Source of the DNA: JBEBVQ01 sp964527735 | GTDB lineage: Bacteria > Bacteroidota > Bacteroidia > Chitinophagales > Chitinophagaceae | Direction: 5' to 3' | Assembly (NCBI GenBank): GCA_964527735.1 | Contig: CAZGPG010000002.1 | Location: forward strand, 1 to 64,000 | Length of the DNA: 64,000 nucleotides | Part shown: positions 22,972-31,745 of the stretch, piece by piece | Position numbering within the stretch: position 1 is the stretch's first letter | Layout of the letters: the number at the start of each line of letters is the position of its first letter | Position numbers and translations under genes: made by a program | The notes under the pieces: model-generated | Database searches by the model: none | Told to the model about the DNA's origin: nothing | What the model saw: the letters and a program-made list of their open reading frames with translations, nothing else

Positions 22972-23544
22972 ATGCCGGGGATAACTGTAAAAAAGATCAG
23001 GCGGCTCAACGTTGCCACACACCGCGATCTGGGGTATTTTTTCTCCGGACTGATCATTATGTATTGCCTGTCGGGACTGGCACTTAATCATATCGAAGAC
23101 TGGAACCCGGATTTCGTCATTCAAAAAAAGACAGTCCATCTACCGCAGCATTATCGTCCGGCTGAGATTAGCGTTAAAGACATTGCTATATTCAATAAAA
23201 TGGTAGGTGAAACGCAGCATAAAGTATATGATGCGCCTGCCCCCGGTCAGTTGAAAGTGTATTATGACAATGCCACATTACACTTGAATTTTTCCACGCA
23301 GACAGGTATCTATGAAAGAATATCACGCCGGTCGGTGTTTTACGAAGTAAACGCATTGCACCGGAATAGTGTGAAAGGATGGCGGTGGGCCTCGGATGTT
23401 TTTGCAGTGATGCTGATCGTGATCAGCATCAGCGGACTGTTTATTCTGAAGGGCAAAAAAGGGTTTTCCGGGCGTGGTAAATGGTTGTTGCTGGCGGGGT
23501 TGCTTCCGCCGGTTGTCGTTTGGGCCGTGTTGTACTTTCAGTAG
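22972..23544 (+). CDS. PepSY-associated membrane protein
   Basis: The 190-residue protein has a helix near 18-36 (LGYFFSGLIIMYCLSGLAL), a periplasmic domain with NHIEDWNPDFVIQKK, then LHRNSVKGWRWASDVFAVML and a C-terminal hydrophobic pair. The N-terminal HRDLGYFFSG and the LHRNSVKGWRW motifs are those of PepSY-associated TM proteins, often linked to iron or metal uptake. Start was set at 22972, one base after the stop of the CbiX-like gene; the longer frame overlaps that gene. The two genes are surely cotranscribed. Confidence 0.75.
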   Translation: MPGITVKKIRRLNVATHRDLGYFFSGLIIMYCLSGLALNHIEDWNPDFVIQKKTVHLPQHYRPAEISVKDIAIFNKMVGETQHKVYDAPAPGQLKVYYDNATLHLNFSTQTGIYERISRRSVFYEVNALHRNSVKGWRWASDVFAVMLIVISISGLFILKGKKGFSGRGKWLLLAGLLPPVVVWAVLYFQ

Positions 23545-23570
23545 ATTGTAAAGTCAATGCGGTTGTAGGC

Positions 23571-24284
23571 TCATACATGAAATGTTCTTTCCAGATTCCG
23601 GCCTTTTCTAAGCCGTGTATGCATGTAAAACAACACGACACTAACGGGTATAATGCTACACATGACAATTACGCTCCATTGCAGATGTAGTGCGCCCGCC
23701 CGGAAAAGAGACAAGATAGCTTCAGTGCATATACACAATATCCCTGCTGCAATAAATCCCCAGGCAATCAGGTTGATACCTTTGTGTTTGGTACGGCGAA
23801 TCATGCCTATAAACGCAGCCACCAGGAGATTTACAGAAAGAAGTAAAGGAATACCTAACCTGAAAGCCCAGCTTATCCCTTGTGTAAGTGCATCCAGGAT
23901 CAGGAGTAAAATTGAGGATATAACGAAGCCGCCTGCTATTTCAAAAAACAGGCTGCGCCTTACAAAAGCTAACAGGGATATATAGGAGAAAATAATAAGG
24001 CAGATCGCAACAGGATATTCGGACCAGGTAATGCGTTTGTTCAGTATAAAATCAATCATGAAAGTTGTGGCGGCGGCGGCTAATAGCGTCAGGGAAATAA
24101 TCTCCCAGGCGCGCCTTTTATCGGGCTGGGTCATGAGATTTGCACGCCTTGCTGCGTAAGAAGTGCCCGTATTGGCAGTGTAAGATAGATCACCGGCTTT
24201 GCTGACACTATTAACGGACTGCCCGCATAAAGGACAATGCTGCATATTATACTCAAGTTCAACGCCACAGTTCTTACAATACAT
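23571..24284 (-). CDS. Zinc-ribbon membrane protein (DUF6320-like)
   Basis: The 237-residue protein begins with a zinc ribbon MYCKNCGVELEYNMQHCPLCG (two CxxC pairs) and continues with about six hydrophobic helices (for instance IISLTLLAAAATTFMIDFIL and FVISSILLLILDAL), ending in a basic tail. The layout fits DUF6320-type proteins, which I recall lying next to condensation-like acyltransferases; here the next genes upstream are exactly such an acyltransferase, in pieces. Function is unknown. It starts 13 nt after the end of that frame and is likely in the same operon. Confidence 0.65.
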   Translation of the reverse strand: MYCKNCGVELEYNMQHCPLCGQSVNSVSKAGDLSYTANTGTSYAARRANLMTQPDKRRAWEIISLTLLAAAATTFMIDFILNKRITWSEYPVAICLIIFSYISLLAFVRRSLFFEIAGGFVISSILLLILDALTQGISWAFRLGIPLLLSVNLLVAAFIGMIRRTKHKGINLIAWGFIAAGILCICTEAILSLFRAGALHLQWSVIVMCSIIPVSVVLFYMHTRLRKGRNLERTFHV

Positions 24285-24297
24285 ATCGTATCTGCTT

Positions 24298-25583
24298 TTA
24301 GTGGTTTACAATCTTAACGGAAATACCTTGTTCCACCAGAAATGTAAAGAAATACCGCTCAACCTCTTTTGACCTTGTAATATTACCAAAGCACAGTACC
24401 AGTTTATCTCCAAATCCGGCTACCCCACAATTCAGCTTAAGTATTTTACTCGGCGGCGGTGGTATGAATAAGAACTTTTCTATAAGATCATTAGCTTCCG
24501 CTCCCAGGTCAATTTTACCCAGGTTAGTAACGACCCCGCTATATTGTTTGGTGCCGGATGTATACAACCTCGAAAGAATAAGAGATTTGATGATGAGCGG
24601 CACTCTTCTTATCAAAGGATGTTTTTCGCCCCCTACATTGCGGGAGATCATTTTGCCAATGAGCTTTTTATCGGTTTCGAGGGCCATTTGATGATATACC
24701 GTTTTTACGATCTCCTCGAATGAGTAATTACCAAGCCTCAGATCTATACCGGGGATCACGTATAACGAAAAATTTCTCATAGTACGAGACGGAAATATTT
24801 TACGCAAATTAACCGGTACTTCTATCCGTATAATCTTATTGCTTGTACGCTTTCTCAGTGGCGGCAAATCCTTGTATATGGATTGCAGCGCCCACAGATA
24901 AACAGCCGTAAGGTACTCAGTAAGACTCACCTTGTATTCTTTAGCTTTATTCAGGATCGCATGCAGTGGTAAAACAGCAGTCAATACATCGAAACGGGGG
25001 CCGTTCTTAAGGGAAAGGGCACATGGAAGGCATTGGAAATCTGTGGAGGTTTTGAGGCTACTTTTTTAAAGTACCTCTTATACGCATCTTCATATTCTTC
25101 TTCGAGGAGCTTCTCTTCCGGCTTTACGAAAGGAATATGCTCCGGCAAATTGATGCAGCATTTTTCAAAGTAAGTGAACAACAGCGTTTTTAGAAATTCA
25201 AACGCCCCGGTACCATCAGTCAGTATATGCGAGAATTCAACGCTTATCGTTTTACCTTTCACCAATACCCTGAACATCAGCTCCTGTTTCCCGAATGCCC
25301 TGCAAGGCAGTTCTACATCCGGCTCAACGGCAACAGGTAAATGACAGGGTTCGAGATAATACCAGAAAAAACCGGCTTGCAGTTTTACTTTGTAATATGG
25401 GAATCGCGATTCTATCGCCTCAATGGTTTCGAGAAATTGCCTTGCTTTTACTCTTTCCTTCAATTCAACGCCTATTCTGAAGACGGAAGTCAGTTCGCTG
25501 TCTTTAATGGCAGGATAGATCTTGGCTGCATTGTCAAGACGCAGCCAAAAATCATTTGAATGCTCATATTTTATTTCGCTCAT
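24298..25583 (-). pseudogene. Acyltransferase of the condensation/alcohol acetyltransferase type, split by a frameshift
   Basis: Two consecutive frames (25583-24981 and 24984-24298) together give one protein of about 430 residues. The first part has the acyltransferase-like core SVEFSHILTDGTGAFEFLKTLL (HxxxDG-type histidine motif, quoted here as SHILTDG). It stops after PLRTAPVSMY; the other frame at the same place reads NGPRFDVLTAVLPLHA and carries on with SLTEYLTAVYLWAL, as expected for an uninterrupted enzyme. The second frame has only a TTG as start. The break lies at a GGCCCCC run, so a lost base (mutation or sequencing error) explains it. Likely substrate unknown. Confidence 0.7.
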
Positions 25584-25631
25584 AGTTTATACTATAACAA
25601 ATACTTGTGACAACCCGGTTCAGATTATTGT

Positions 25632-25639
25632 TACCTTTA
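25632..25639 (+). promoter_or_regulatory. Possible -7 element of the alpha/beta hydrolase gene
   Basis: TACCTTTA matches TAnnTTTG except the last base; it lies 35 nt before the presumed TTG start. Confidence 0.4.
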
Positions 25640-25673
25640 AAGACACTCCCTCCTGACCTCCAATCACTATATC

Positions 25674-26552
25674 TTGGCAAGTATTCAAAGCAAATTATAC
25701 TATATTCTCCTGCGCCTGGTTGATAAAAAGAACTGGCTTAAAAGGCAATTGGCCATAGGTAAACATAATTTATACCATTGCCCGGAACCTCCGGCAAGAA
25801 TTTTACAATACAGCCATGTACACAAAGTTCAGGTAAATGGCAGAAATGTTTTTACAATTGAACCAAAAAACAACAAAAAAAGCCGGCATGTTTTTTATTT
25901 ACACGGAGGTGCATATGTACAGGGGTTTACAAAACTGCACTGGTATTTTTTATCCGAACTTGCTACCAGATCAGGACACACGGTTATAGCACCCGATTAT
26001 CCCGTGGCTCCCAGATATACTTACCAGGAATCATTTGCGATGGTCATAGAAGCTTATAAGCAACTGATTGCAAACACATCACCCCATAATATTATCCTGA
26101 TGGGAGACTCGGCAGGAGGCGGCTTTGCATTGGCGTTGGCACAAAAAATAAACGAGATGTGCATACCACGTCCGGATCGTATCGTTCTGCTTTCTCCATG
26201 GCTGGATATAACACTGTCTAATCCCAATATTAAACACATTGATAACGAAGATCCGTTTTTAGGTATTGAGGCGCTGAGGCAGGCCGGCAAGTTATACGCC
26301 GGAGATTTAAACCCTGATAACTATTTGGTAAGCCCTATCAATGGGATGCTGGAAGGACTTGGAAAAATATCGGTTCTTGCAGGCTCGAAGGAAATCCTGG
26401 TAGCTGACACACGAAAATTAAAGGCATTGGCAAAGTCACAGGGGATTGATATCAATTACTATGAGCATGTCGATATGGTCCATGCGTGGATGCTTTTAAA
26501 TTTTCCTGAATCGAAAAAAGCAAAGCAACAGATTATTGATCTGCTACAATAG
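25674..26552 (+). CDS. Alpha/beta hydrolase of the hormone-sensitive lipase group
   Basis: The 292-residue protein has the HSL-type oxyanion motif FYLHGGAYVQG, the nucleophile elbow MGDSAGGGFALAL, acidic residue region VLAGSKEILVADT and the catalytic His in DMVHAWML. It is therefore a carboxylesterase/lipase-like hydrolase. No ATG is available at the N-terminus; a TTG at 25674 is the probable start. It is divergent from the acyltransferase gene, with about 90 bp between. The pairing of an acyltransferase and an esterase suggests turnover of an ester; the compound is not known. Confidence 0.82.
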   Translation: MASIQSKLYYILLRLVDKKNWLKRQLAIGKHNLYHCPEPPARILQYSHVHKVQVNGRNVFTIEPKNNKKSRHVFYLHGGAYVQGFTKLHWYFLSELATRSGHTVIAPDYPVAPRYTYQESFAMVIEAYKQLIANTSPHNIILMGDSAGGGFALALAQKINEMCIPRPDRIVLLSPWLDITLSNPNIKHIDNEDPFLGIEALRQAGKLYAGDLNPDNYLVSPINGMLEGLGKISVLAGSKEILVADTRKLKALAKSQGIDINYYEHVDMVHAWMLLNFPESKKAKQQIIDLLQ

Positions 26553-26583
26553 CCGGCAGTATCGCCATAAGAAAGCGCTAAAT

Positions 26584-26618
26584 AAAAAAACCAGCCTTCG
26601 CCCAAGGGCTTCGGCTGG
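26584..26618 (-). terminator. Terminator downstream of tRNA-Ser
   Basis: Stem CCAGCC/GGCTGG plus inner GCCC/GGGC (26591-26618) followed on the minus strand by a run of seven T (26590-26584). It lies directly after the tRNA 3' end. Confidence 0.75.
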
Positions 26619-26624
26619 TGAGAG

Positions 26625-26709
26625 CGGAAGGAGAGGGATTCGAACCCCCGGACCTGTTACAGTCAACGGTTTTCAAGACCGCCGCATTCGACCACTCTGC
26701 CATCCTTCC
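26625..26709 (-). tRNA. tRNA-Ser(UGA)
   Basis: An 85-nt tRNA on the minus strand. Acceptor arms GGAAGGA and TCCTTCC pair perfectly; the D region reads TGGCAGAGTGGTCGAATGC; the anticodon loop CTTGAAA gives anticodon TGA; a long variable arm is present as in class II tRNAs; the T arm contains GGTTCGAATCC. No CCA is encoded at the 3' end. A promoter -7 element TAATTTTG lies at 26715-26722. Confidence 0.93.
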
Positions 26710-26714
26710 GGGCG

Positions 26715-26722
26715 CAAAATTA
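26715..26722 (-). promoter_or_regulatory. -7 promoter element of tRNA-Ser
   Basis: Minus-strand TAATTTTG is a perfect TAnnTTTG match, 5 nt before the mature tRNA 5' end. Confidence 0.65.
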
Positions 26723-26934
26723 GATAAGCAGGGGAATATTCAAAAAGTTTTTTTGAACTGGTACATTTTTACCTCCATATGCAACATTATCATATGCACG
26801 TTTTGCCTCTGATCATCCGCATATGCTGCCGGCATTTTAACAGATAACGCTTTTTACCCACAACTGTGCATTTCTTTCCCGCAGCAGTTTCCGGGAGAGT
26901 GCTAATTTCGGGTAGAATTGAAAAGGGAGATTGT

Positions 26935-27573
26935 ATGGATATAGAACAACTGATGCCGCACGTGGAAGCGCTGATCTTCGCCAGCGAACGCCCGCTGACG
27001 GCTGTGGAAATGACAGAAATGATTGGCCAGTCGCTGGAAATGCCGGTGGAGGCCGACCGCATTATCACTTGTATCGAAGCAGTCCGCGAAAAGTACGAAG
27101 CGACTTATTACCCCTTCGAATTGCGTGAGATCGGCGGTGGATACCAGTTCCTTACCAAAAAAACCTACCATAAAACAGTACTCCAGCTCAATGGCGACAA
27201 GTATATCAAAAAACTGTCTGCTGCAGCTATGGAAACCCTCGCCATCATCGCTTACCGGCAACCGGTCACAAAAAGCGAAATTGAATATATACGAGGCGTC
27301 AGTGCCGATTATTCCATACAAAAACTGCTGGAAAAAGAGCTGGTTATTATCGCCGGACGAAATGAAGAGGCCGTAGGGAAACCGCTGATCTATACCACAT
27401 CCAAAAATTTTATGGATTACCTCGGCATCAACTCACCGGCAGAATTGCCGCAGCTTAAAGACATCAGCAATATAGAAGTAGTGGTGCCCACCAGCGGCAG
27501 CGAAGCAGAACCCGGCATGGAATTCCAGATGGTCGTGACCGAAGACGGATCCTTGCAAACACCGGAATCCTGA
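26935..27573 (+). CDS. scpB: Segregation and condensation protein ScpB
   Basis: The 212-residue protein matches ScpB: VEALIFASERPLTAVEM at the N-terminus, ETLAIIAYRQPVTKSEIEYIRG and GRPLIYTT-like GKPLIYTTSKNFMDYLGI. It binds ScpA and SMC to form the condensin complex for chromosome segregation. Start at 26935 (MDIEQL) gives the usual N-terminus; the longer frame adds an unrelated stretch. scpA is not adjacent but lies 4.2 kb away on the minus strand (31746-32531). A strong bidirectional terminator follows. Confidence 0.92.
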   Translation: MDIEQLMPHVEALIFASERPLTAVEMTEMIGQSLEMPVEADRIITCIEAVREKYEATYYPFELREIGGGYQFLTKKTYHKTVLQLNGDKYIKKLSAAAMETLAIIAYRQPVTKSEIEYIRGVSADYSIQKLLEKELVIIAGRNEEAVGKPLIYTTSKNFMDYLGINSPAELPQLKDISNIEVVVPTSGSEAEPGMEFQMVVTEDGSLQTPES

Positions 27574-27590
27574 TCTCTTTTAGAAGTACA

Positions 27591-27630
27591 ATGTCAAAAA
27601 AGGCCGCAGATCTGCGGCCTTTTTTGACAT
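27591..27630. terminator. 40-bp perfect palindrome, bidirectional terminator
   Basis: ATGTCAAAAAAGGCCGCAGA followed by its exact reverse complement. GC-rich stem GGCCGCAGA flanked by A6 on one side and T6 on the other, so it can terminate in both directions. It follows scpB by 18 bp. Confidence 0.85.
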
Positions 27631-27671
27631 TACTATTACTCTTTGCCATATTTTATTGATGTTGTTGACTG

Positions 27672-27679
27672 TACCTTTG
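27672..27679 (+). promoter_or_regulatory. -7 promoter element of the M28 peptidase gene
   Basis: TACCTTTG, a perfect TAnnTTTG match, 17 nt before the start codon. Confidence 0.65.
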
Positions 27680-27696
27680 CCATCTAATCCACGTCT

Positions 27697-29349
27697 ATGT
27701 ATCGTTTTAAAAATCTCCTTCTCGTACTGCTTATATCCGTAACAGCATTCCCGGTTTCCGCACAAAGCAGATCCGAGCGGCACGCAATCCGGCAACTGCA
27801 ACAGGATGTAGGGTACCTGGCATCCGACGATCTGGAAGGACGGGCCACCGGTTCTGAAGGCGAACGAAAAGCAGCCGATTATATCATACAACGGTATGAA
27901 CAGGGACACATCCTTCCCTACCAGGGAGCGTACAAACATCCCTTCAACTTTGTAAAAGGCAAGGAGATCAACAACACAACACAAATCCGCATCGGGAAAA
28001 ACACACTCCGAATCCCCCAGGATGCCTTCCCGCTGCCCTTCACTGGCTTCAACAAGGCTACCGGAACCGTATTGCCGGATGTTATGGAACAGGGCAGTAT
28101 CTGGCTGGCTCCCCTTTATCAGAACGAAGCCGAAGCCCAGGACCCACATTTCGACTGGGAAAAATATGCCTACGACAAAACCCGGGAAGCAGCGAAACTC
28201 GGCGCTCAAGGCATATTATTCTACGACTCCTACCAGGCTAAATATCCTCCTGCTTTTAACACCCGCTCTGAATACGAAAAAGCCGATATCCCTGCAGGGA
28301 TACTGCAATATGATGCCTGGCACCGGATGGTGCACAACACCGGCCCAACACAAAACCCTACCGGCATCCATATAGAACTGAATCCGGCTATCAACAAAAC
28401 CGAAGGTACGGGACATAACATCACCGGGTATATCGACAATCAGGCAGCATATACGGTCGTGATCGGGGCGCACTACGACCACCTGGGTTATGGCTTGGAC
28501 GGCAGCAGCCTTCACAGCGGCGAACGACAGATACACAATGGCGCCGACGACAACGCAAGCGGGAGCTCCCTGTTGCTGACCCTGGCCACACAGATCAGAA
28601 AATCCAAACTGCGGAATTACAATTATCTCTTTATTCATTTCTCAGGAGAAGAGATGGGACTGCTCGGCTCCAAAGCGATCGTACGCGACTTAAAACTCGA
28701 CAGCAACCGTATTGCGTATATGATCAACATGGACATGGTGGGGCGGCTCAACGACAGCACACGCACCCTTACCATAGGAGGGATCGGCACATCGCCGGCC
28801 TGGCATAACGTCGTTGGTAAACACGATTATTTCAGGATCAGGACCGACAGCTCCGGTGTTGGTCCTTCCGACCACAGCTCCTTCTATCATGCCGGCGTGC
28901 CGGTGCTCTTTTTCTTTACAGGCACCCATAAAGATTATCACAAGCCCAGCGATGATGCACATCTGCTCAACTATCCCGGTATGGTGCAGATCGGGGGTTA
29001 TATTTTTGACATTATAAAACGAATGGATCAGGAAGCAAAGCCTGCATTCACTCCCACCCGGCAGGTAAGCACAGGCCGTACACGGTTTAAGGTTACGCTC
29101 GGCATCATTCCGGATTATTCCTTCCAGGAAGGAGGTATACGCGTGGACGGCGTTTCGGAAAACAAACCGGCGGCGGCAGCAGGCATACAGGCAGGGGATG
29201 TGATCATCCGTATGGGTGAGCACACCATTAACGGGATGCAATCCTATATGGAAGCGCTCGGCGCCTTCAACCCGGGAGATGCCACAGAAGTTACCATCCG
29301 CCGGGGAACAGAAGAGAAAATACTACCGTTAATATTTTCCAAACCGTAG
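27697..29349 (+). CDS. Secreted M28-family zinc peptidase with C-terminal PDZ domain
   Basis: The 550-residue protein has a signal peptide (LLLVLLISVTAFPVSAQ). Its M28 aminopeptidase core shows the di-zinc ligands GAHYDHLG, GADDNASG, SGEEMGLLGS, MDMVGRL and a His in TGTHKDYH. A PA-type insert lies in the middle (~150-230) and a PDZ domain at the C-terminus (about 450-550: GVSENKPAAAAGIQAGDVIIRMG). It should remove N-terminal residues from peptides outside the cytoplasm. The stop codon TAG lies inside the palindrome 29346-29373. Confidence 0.9.
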   Translation: MYRFKNLLLVLLISVTAFPVSAQSRSERHAIRQLQQDVGYLASDDLEGRATGSEGERKAADYIIQRYEQGHILPYQGAYKHPFNFVKGKEINNTTQIRIGKNTLRIPQDAFPLPFTGFNKATGTVLPDVMEQGSIWLAPLYQNEAEAQDPHFDWEKYAYDKTREAAKLGAQGILFYDSYQAKYPPAFNTRSEYEKADIPAGILQYDAWHRMVHNTGPTQNPTGIHIELNPAINKTEGTGHNITGYIDNQAAYTVVIGAHYDHLGYGLDGSSLHSGERQIHNGADDNASGSSLLLTLATQIRKSKLRNYNYLFIHFSGEEMGLLGSKAIVRDLKLDSNRIAYMINMDMVGRLNDSTRTLTIGGIGTSPAWHNVVGKHDYFRIRTDSSGVGPSDHSSFYHAGVPVLFFFTGTHKDYHKPSDDAHLLNYPGMVQIGGYIFDIIKRMDQEAKPAFTPTRQVSTGRTRFKVTLGIIPDYSFQEGGIRVDGVSENKPAAAAGIQAGDVIIRMGEHTINGMQSYMEALGAFNPGDATEVTIRRGTEEKILPLIFSKP

Positions 29350-29373
29350 AGGCAGGCGATCGCCTGCCTCTAC
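29346..29373. repeat. GTAG...CTAC palindrome, copy 1 (28 bp)
   Basis: Perfect 28-bp palindrome starting GTAGAGGCAGGCGA. It contains the TAG stop codon of the M28 peptidase gene. First of five related elements in the window. Confidence 0.8.
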
Positions 29374-29388
29374 CACAGCATCGTGCTG

Positions 29389-30897
29389 ATGGATTATCTT
29401 TACCCCGTCATGCCAAAATGGGTGCTTTTGTTACTGGGACTTTCCTTAGCCGGGAACATGTTATCCGCCTCCGGGTATTATTTCCGGTATACAGAACATT
29501 GCGCCGCAGCGTACACCCATTTCATGGCATTACAAACAGCAAAAGGGAACACAGCGCTGCAACAGGCCCGCAAAGAAGACCCCAAGAATCTGATGACGGT
29601 TTACATCGCAGATTATGAAGACTTCTTCCTGCTGCTGCTGAACGGGGACCCGGCGGATATGGCATCACGCCGCGACCAGCTCGCCGAACGGATACGGGCG
29701 CTTGACAAAGCAGATGCACAAGACCCCTATAGCCGGCTCTGCAAAGCAGGTATCTACTTCCGATGGGCGATCATATACGGACGTTTTGGAGAACAGTTTA
29801 AGGCCGCACTTACCTTCCGCAAAGCCTATATGCTCATCCGGGAGAATAAAAAGCTGTTCCCGGCATTTGCTCCCAACCAGGTATTCTATGGTTTGTGCGA
29901 AGCAGTGGCCGGCGCGGTCCCCGACGAACACAAATGGCTCGCGGCGATCTTCGGTGTGAAAGGTGACGTCAACAAAGGGATCAGCCGGGTGCTTCATTAT
30001 ATCAACACAAATCCAGACCCGAATGCTTTTCTGAAAGCGGAGGCAACCATTGCCTGGTGCTATCTCAAATTTTATCTGCAAGCACGCAAAGAGCCGGTGT
30101 GGAATTTCGTAAACAGCAACCGTTTTCCCGTACAACAAAATCTTCTCAACACTTTTGTAAAAGCAAATATTGCACTTAACTACAGGAAAGCAGACATCGC
30201 ATTGCAAACCCTCCGTACGGCGGAAGACCGCATTCCCGAATACAGGCTATACCCGGTTTTGGATTATGAAATGGGGATAGCATTGTATCATAAACTCGAC
30301 CCTGCCTGCATACCGTATTTCACACGTTATATCACCAATCACCGGAGTAAGCTGTACATCAAAGATGCCTGGTACATGATAGCGCTGAGCTGGTATTTGC
30401 ACGGAAATACAGAAAAAGCAACTGTAAGCCGGGAACAGATAAACAACACAGGCAGCCGGCTCACCGATGCAGACAAACAGGCGCAACGATTTGCCGAAGA
30501 CAGGAAATGGCCGCACCCGCAACTCCTCAAAGCACAACTGCTATGCGATGGCGGATATTATTCAGATGCGCTCCAAACGTTACGTATAGTGTCGCTTGCA
30601 GCGTTCAATAATGCAGCAGACAGCGCAGCATATCATTTCCGGTTGGGCCGGATCTATGACGAAACCGGTGAAGACAGCCTGGCACTCACCGCCTACCACC
30701 AGGCCATTGCAATCGGTAAAAACAGGAAAGAACACTTTGCCGCACGGTCGGCATTACAGATGGGACTGATCTATGAGCTGCAAGGAAAGACCGCCGAGGC
30801 CAAAGCCGCCTTCCGGGAATGCCTCACGATGAAAGGGCATGACTTCCAGGCATCGATAGACCAGCAGGCAAAGGCAGGGTTGAACAGAATCCCGTAG
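29389..30897 (+). CDS. TPR-rich protein
   Basis: The 502-residue protein has a hydrophobic N-terminus (PKWVLLLLGLSLAGNMLSASG) that may serve as signal or anchor, then helical repeats. Clear TPR-like units occur near the C-terminus (YHFRLGRIYDETGEDSLALTAYHQAIAIG quoted in part; MGLIYELQGKTAEAKAAFREC). It is probably a periplasmic scaffold; no enzymatic motif is seen. ATG 29389 was preferred over an upstream GTG. It follows the M28 peptidase with only a palindrome between. Its TAG stop lies in a second palindrome. Confidence 0.7.
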   Translation: MDYLYPVMPKWVLLLLGLSLAGNMLSASGYYFRYTEHCAAAYTHFMALQTAKGNTALQQARKEDPKNLMTVYIADYEDFFLLLLNGDPADMASRRDQLAERIRALDKADAQDPYSRLCKAGIYFRWAIIYGRFGEQFKAALTFRKAYMLIRENKKLFPAFAPNQVFYGLCEAVAGAVPDEHKWLAAIFGVKGDVNKGISRVLHYINTNPDPNAFLKAEATIAWCYLKFYLQARKEPVWNFVNSNRFPVQQNLLNTFVKANIALNYRKADIALQTLRTAEDRIPEYRLYPVLDYEMGIALYHKLDPACIPYFTRYITNHRSKLYIKDAWYMIALSWYLHGNTEKATVSREQINNTGSRLTDADKQAQRFAEDRKWPHPQLLKAQLLCDGGYYSDALQTLRIVSLAAFNNAADSAAYHFRLGRIYDETGEDSLALTAYHQAIAIGKNRKEHFAARSALQMGLIYELQGKTAEAKAAFRECLTMKGHDFQASIDQQAKAGLNRIP

Positions 30898-30918
30898 GGG
30901 CAATCCTGTGTAATTGCC
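30894..30918. repeat. GTAGGGGC palindrome, copy 2 (degenerate)
   Basis: GTAGGGGCAAT then 8 nt then ATTGCC; the left side equals copy 3, the right side is truncated. The TAG stop of the TPR gene (30895-30897) is within it. Confidence 0.65.
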
Positions 30919-30963
30919 TTAATGTGAATGATTGCCAAATTCGTAAATAAAATTCGAAACAAC

Positions 30964-31734
30964 ATGAAAAAGCTGATTTCATTCTTAGCCATAGCATTCA
31001 CAGCCGTATCTGTTCAGGCGCAGGGAACTACTACACCACAAGAACCCACAAAAACCATATTCGCCTACGGCGGACAGGCCAACAAAGCATTTGTACGGTA
31101 CATTGTATCGCTAACCGGAAAGCCCAATCCCAAAGTATGCTTCCTGCCTACGGCCACCGGCGACAGCCCTAACTACATTGCCTTTTGGTACGGCCTATGC
31201 ACCGACCTGCCCATGCGACCGTACGTGCAGAAAACATTTATCAATGCTTCTCCTGAACAGAAAGGCTTCGAAGAATTTCTGCTTGGCATGGATGCGATCG
31301 TTGTTGGCGGCGGCAACACGCTCAACATGATGGCGATCTGGCAGGCACAGGGCATTGATACGATCCTGAAAAAGGCATACGACCGGGGCATTGTGCTGGC
31401 GGGCGGCAGCGCCGGCTCTCTGTGCTGGTTCAACGGCGGCTATTCTGATTCGCGTCCGCAACAGCTCACTATCGTAAATGGTCTCGGGTTGATCCAGGCA
31501 AGCCATTGCCCTCATTACAATACCGAAGCATCCCGCAAACCGCTGTATCATAAAAGTATCCTGGAAGGCCTCCAGGCTCCCGGTTATGCCTGCGACGACC
31601 TTTCAGGGATTGTTTTCCGGAATGGTCAACCGGTCAAAGCTGTGTCCGCAGACGAAAACAGCCACAGCTATTATGTGTACAAGGAAAATGGAAAAATCCG
31701 CGAGCAAAAGCTGGATGGGGAATTGGTAGAATAA
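30964..31734 (+). CDS. Secreted peptidase S51 (peptidase E/cyanophycinase)-like protein
   Basis: The 256-residue protein begins with a signal peptide (LISFLAIAFTAVSVQAQ). The S51 fold is shown by TIFAYGGQAN, KVCFLPTATGDS, AIVVGGGNTLNM, the nucleophile elbow VLAGGSAGSLCWF and the His block QASHCPHY. Family members are serine peptidases acting on Asp dipeptides or cyanophycin. Most peptidase E proteins are cytoplasmic; here export is predicted. Start at 30964 was chosen since it gives the signal peptide; an upstream ATG at 30928 is possible. Confidence 0.85.
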   Translation: MKKLISFLAIAFTAVSVQAQGTTTPQEPTKTIFAYGGQANKAFVRYIVSLTGKPNPKVCFLPTATGDSPNYIAFWYGLCTDLPMRPYVQKTFINASPEQKGFEEFLLGMDAIVVGGGNTLNMMAIWQAQGIDTILKKAYDRGIVLAGGSAGSLCWFNGGYSDSRPQQLTIVNGLGLIQASHCPHYNTEASRKPLYHKSILEGLQAPGYACDDLSGIVFRNGQPVKAVSADENSHSYYVYKENGKIREQKLDGELVE

Positions 31735-31745
31735 GCAAATCGTTA

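Noticed and set aside
24298..25583. Two overlapping, separately translated acyltransferase genes
   Set aside because: The second frame has only TTG as start and the two halves join without gap in one family when a single base is restored; a frameshift is simpler.
26536..26812. Small open frames with GIRTPG-like text
   Set aside because: They run across tRNA-Ser; this is the well-known false translation of a tRNA gene.
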